A stretch of 64,000 bases of DNA from Staphylococcus simulans (GTDB lineage Bacteria > Bacillota > Bacilli > Staphylococcales > Staphylococcaceae): NCBI RefSeq assembly GCF_002994445.1, contig NZ_MRZJ01000003.1, positions 124,001 through 188,000 of the forward strand. The letters are read 5' to 3'. This document shows, piece by piece, positions 63,012 to 64,000 of this stretch (position 1 is its first letter; each line of letters starts with the position of its first letter). The position numbers and the translations under genes were made by a program. The notes beneath the pieces are model-generated. The model did not search any database, was not told where the DNA came from, and saw only the letters and a program-made list of their open reading frames with translations.

Positions 63012-63678
63012 ACAATGTCTTGTGCCATTTCATGAGCCGTTAACTGCCGCAAATTTTTATAAATCGCCTGAAATATTATGCGAACGCTGCAGACTAGAGT
63101 GGGAGGCTTGCCGTTTAACAACAGTACACCGCTGCAAGCGTTGTTTGAAACCGTTAGCTGAAAAAGAAACCGTGTGTTTGGATTGTGCTTTTTTAGAACA
63201 AAAGTTTCAATTGATGCATCAGCTATACTGTGATTATCGTTATATCGGCAAAGTACGCGATACGATCCACCAATACAAAATAGCAGGGGATACTGCTTTG
63301 TGTGAGGTGATTGCGGATCGAATTCAGCTGCCGAAAGAAAAATACGACCTCATTATACCGATTCCCTCTCCAATCCTTAGAGACCAAAATAGAACCTTCA
63401 ATCCTGTGCAGCAAGTACTGGATGCAAAAGGTATCCGTTATCAGGATGTGTTGCAGACGGACCTCAGACCGAAACAATCCAGCTTGAATAAGGTGATGCG
63501 TGCAAAAGCGGAGAATCCTTTTTATATCAACAATGAAAACGCAATCAAAAATCTTGAGAACAGTTCAATTTTACTCGTAGATGATATTTATACAACAGGT
63601 CTTACTGTTCATCATGCGATAGCAACGCTATTTGTCAGAAAAATTGGAAAAATAGATGTCTTTGCTTTCGCTAGGTAG
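62998..63678 (+). CDS. comFC: ComFC-type phosphoribosyltransferase family protein
   Basis: 226 residues. N-terminal zinc-finger Cys clusters (CKQC, CERC, CKRC, CLDC; about 4-65) and a PRTase domain with the PRPP motif SSILLVDDIYTTG (about 189-201). Needed for transformation in other firmicutes. The ATG lies inside the end of comFA with GGGTGG ahead. Confidence 0.9.
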   Translation: MPRCKQCLVPFHEPLTAANFYKSPEILCERCRLEWEACRLTTVHRCKRCLKPLAEKETVCLDCAFLEQKFQLMHQLYCDYRYIGKVRDTIHQYKIAGDTALCEVIADRIQLPKEKYDLIIPIPSPILRDQNRTFNPVQQVLDAKGIRYQDVLQTDLRPKQSSLNKVMRAKAENPFYINNENAIKNLENSSILLVDDIYTTGLTVHHAIATLFVRKIGKIDVFAFAR

Positions 63679-63748
63679 TTGAAACATGTTATTATAATAG
63701 TGAGCATTACCAATCAAACATATATAGAGGTTAAAGGAGTCGATCACT

Positions 63749-64000
63749 ATGATTAGATTTGAAATTCATGGAGACAACCTCACTATTACAGACGCAATCC
63801 GTAATTACATTGAGGACAAAGTTGGTAAACTAGAACGTTACTTTACAAATGTGCCGAACGTTGATGCACATGTAAAAGTAAAAACTTACGCAAATTCAAG
63901 CACTAAAATTGAAGTGACAATTCCGCTTAAAGACGTGACACTTCGTGCAGAAGAAAGAAACGATGATTTATATGCGGGAATTGATTTAATTACTAATAAA
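63749..64000 (+). CDS. hpf: Ribosome hibernation promoting factor, N-terminal part (runs off window edge)
   Basis: Eighty-four codons are visible from ATG 63749, behind AAAGGAG. The sequence [20 protein letters not shown] with [19 protein letters not shown] is the S30AE/HPF N-domain that dimerises or silences 70S ribosomes in stationary phase. Staphylococci have the long form with a C-terminal dimerisation domain, which would lie outside the window. A TATAAT element is at 63693-63698 without a clear -35. Confidence 0.93.
   Translation, partial: MIRFEIHGDNLTITDAIRNYIEDKVGKLERYFTNVPNVDAHVKVKTYANSSTKIEVTIPLKDVTLRAEERNDDLYAGIDLITNK

Noticed and set aside
1-64000. Mobile elements, prophage, CRISPR arrays, tRNA or rRNA genes
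   Set aside because: No transposase, integrase, regularly spaced repeat or recognisable RNA gene was seen on either strand. Composition looks even throughout.

Overview
The window reads as chromosomal DNA of a staphylococcus, probably a coagulase-negative species. Evidence: low G+C, AGGAGG-type ribosome binding sites, and staphylococcal core genes in familiar blocks (norA, fruRKA, saePQRS, queEDC, pabABC, ltaS, recQ, nrdIEF, sstABCD, murB, pepT, gdpS, tagO, comFA/comFC, hpf). Several sae, nrd, ltaS and sst products look close to but distinct from the S. aureus proteins as I remember them. The S. carnosus/condimenti/piscifermentans group is a guess that I cannot test here. I see no rRNA, tRNA, insertion sequence, prophage or CRISPR array.

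Layout. 1-8.8 kb: end of a DUF1361 gene, norA, a SAM-riboswitch operon (metQ plus a lactate/2-hydroxyacid dehydrogenase), a ybaK-type deacylase and the fructose operon fruRKA with a promoter and cre site. 8.9-13.4 kb: the mpfA-type CNNM/CBS transporter, then saePQRS with a textbook SaeR box but with saeP interrupted by an in-frame stop. 13.5-19 kb: a nitric-oxide module (scdA divergent from a quinol NO reductase whose last segment is in another frame), an aldo/keto reductase and two membrane proteins. 19-25.6 kb: preQ1-riboswitch-controlled queCDE, pabABC and pxpBC. 26-36.5 kb: ltaS, an ABC-F ATPase with recQ, an EgtU/OpuC-type ABC transporter, hisC and a deoxyribonucleotidase. 36.5-41.4 kb (minus strand): two POT peptide transporters with CodY-like boxes, queF and a DMT transporter. 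41.4-50 kb: NrdR-boxed nrdIEF with a long leader, then Fur-boxed sstABCD. 50-64 kb: CHY zinc-finger gene, murB, GrpB-like gene, EMYY-type lipoprotein, ytxJ, glycerate kinase, pepT, a split ThrE-type exporter, gdpS, tagO, yigZ, degV, comFA/comFC and the start of hpf.

How the genes work together: many units are nutrient- or metal-gated transport and cofactor systems read through visible cis elements (S-box, preQ1-I, cre, CodY-like, NrdR, Fur and SaeR sites). The most interesting observations are (i) the norB frame break exactly on an A_AAA_AAA slippery heptamer, (ii) saeP killed by one stop codon inside an otherwise intact sae locus, (iii) a methionine-responsive operon pairing MetQ with an atypical 2-hydroxyacid dehydrogenase, (iv) a long nrdIEF leader ending in a terminator-like hairpin, (v) unexplained inverted repeats on promoters of abcF-recQ and of the glycerate kinase gene, and (vi) comFA lacking any standard start codon after its ribosome binding site and sitting directly behind a terminator.
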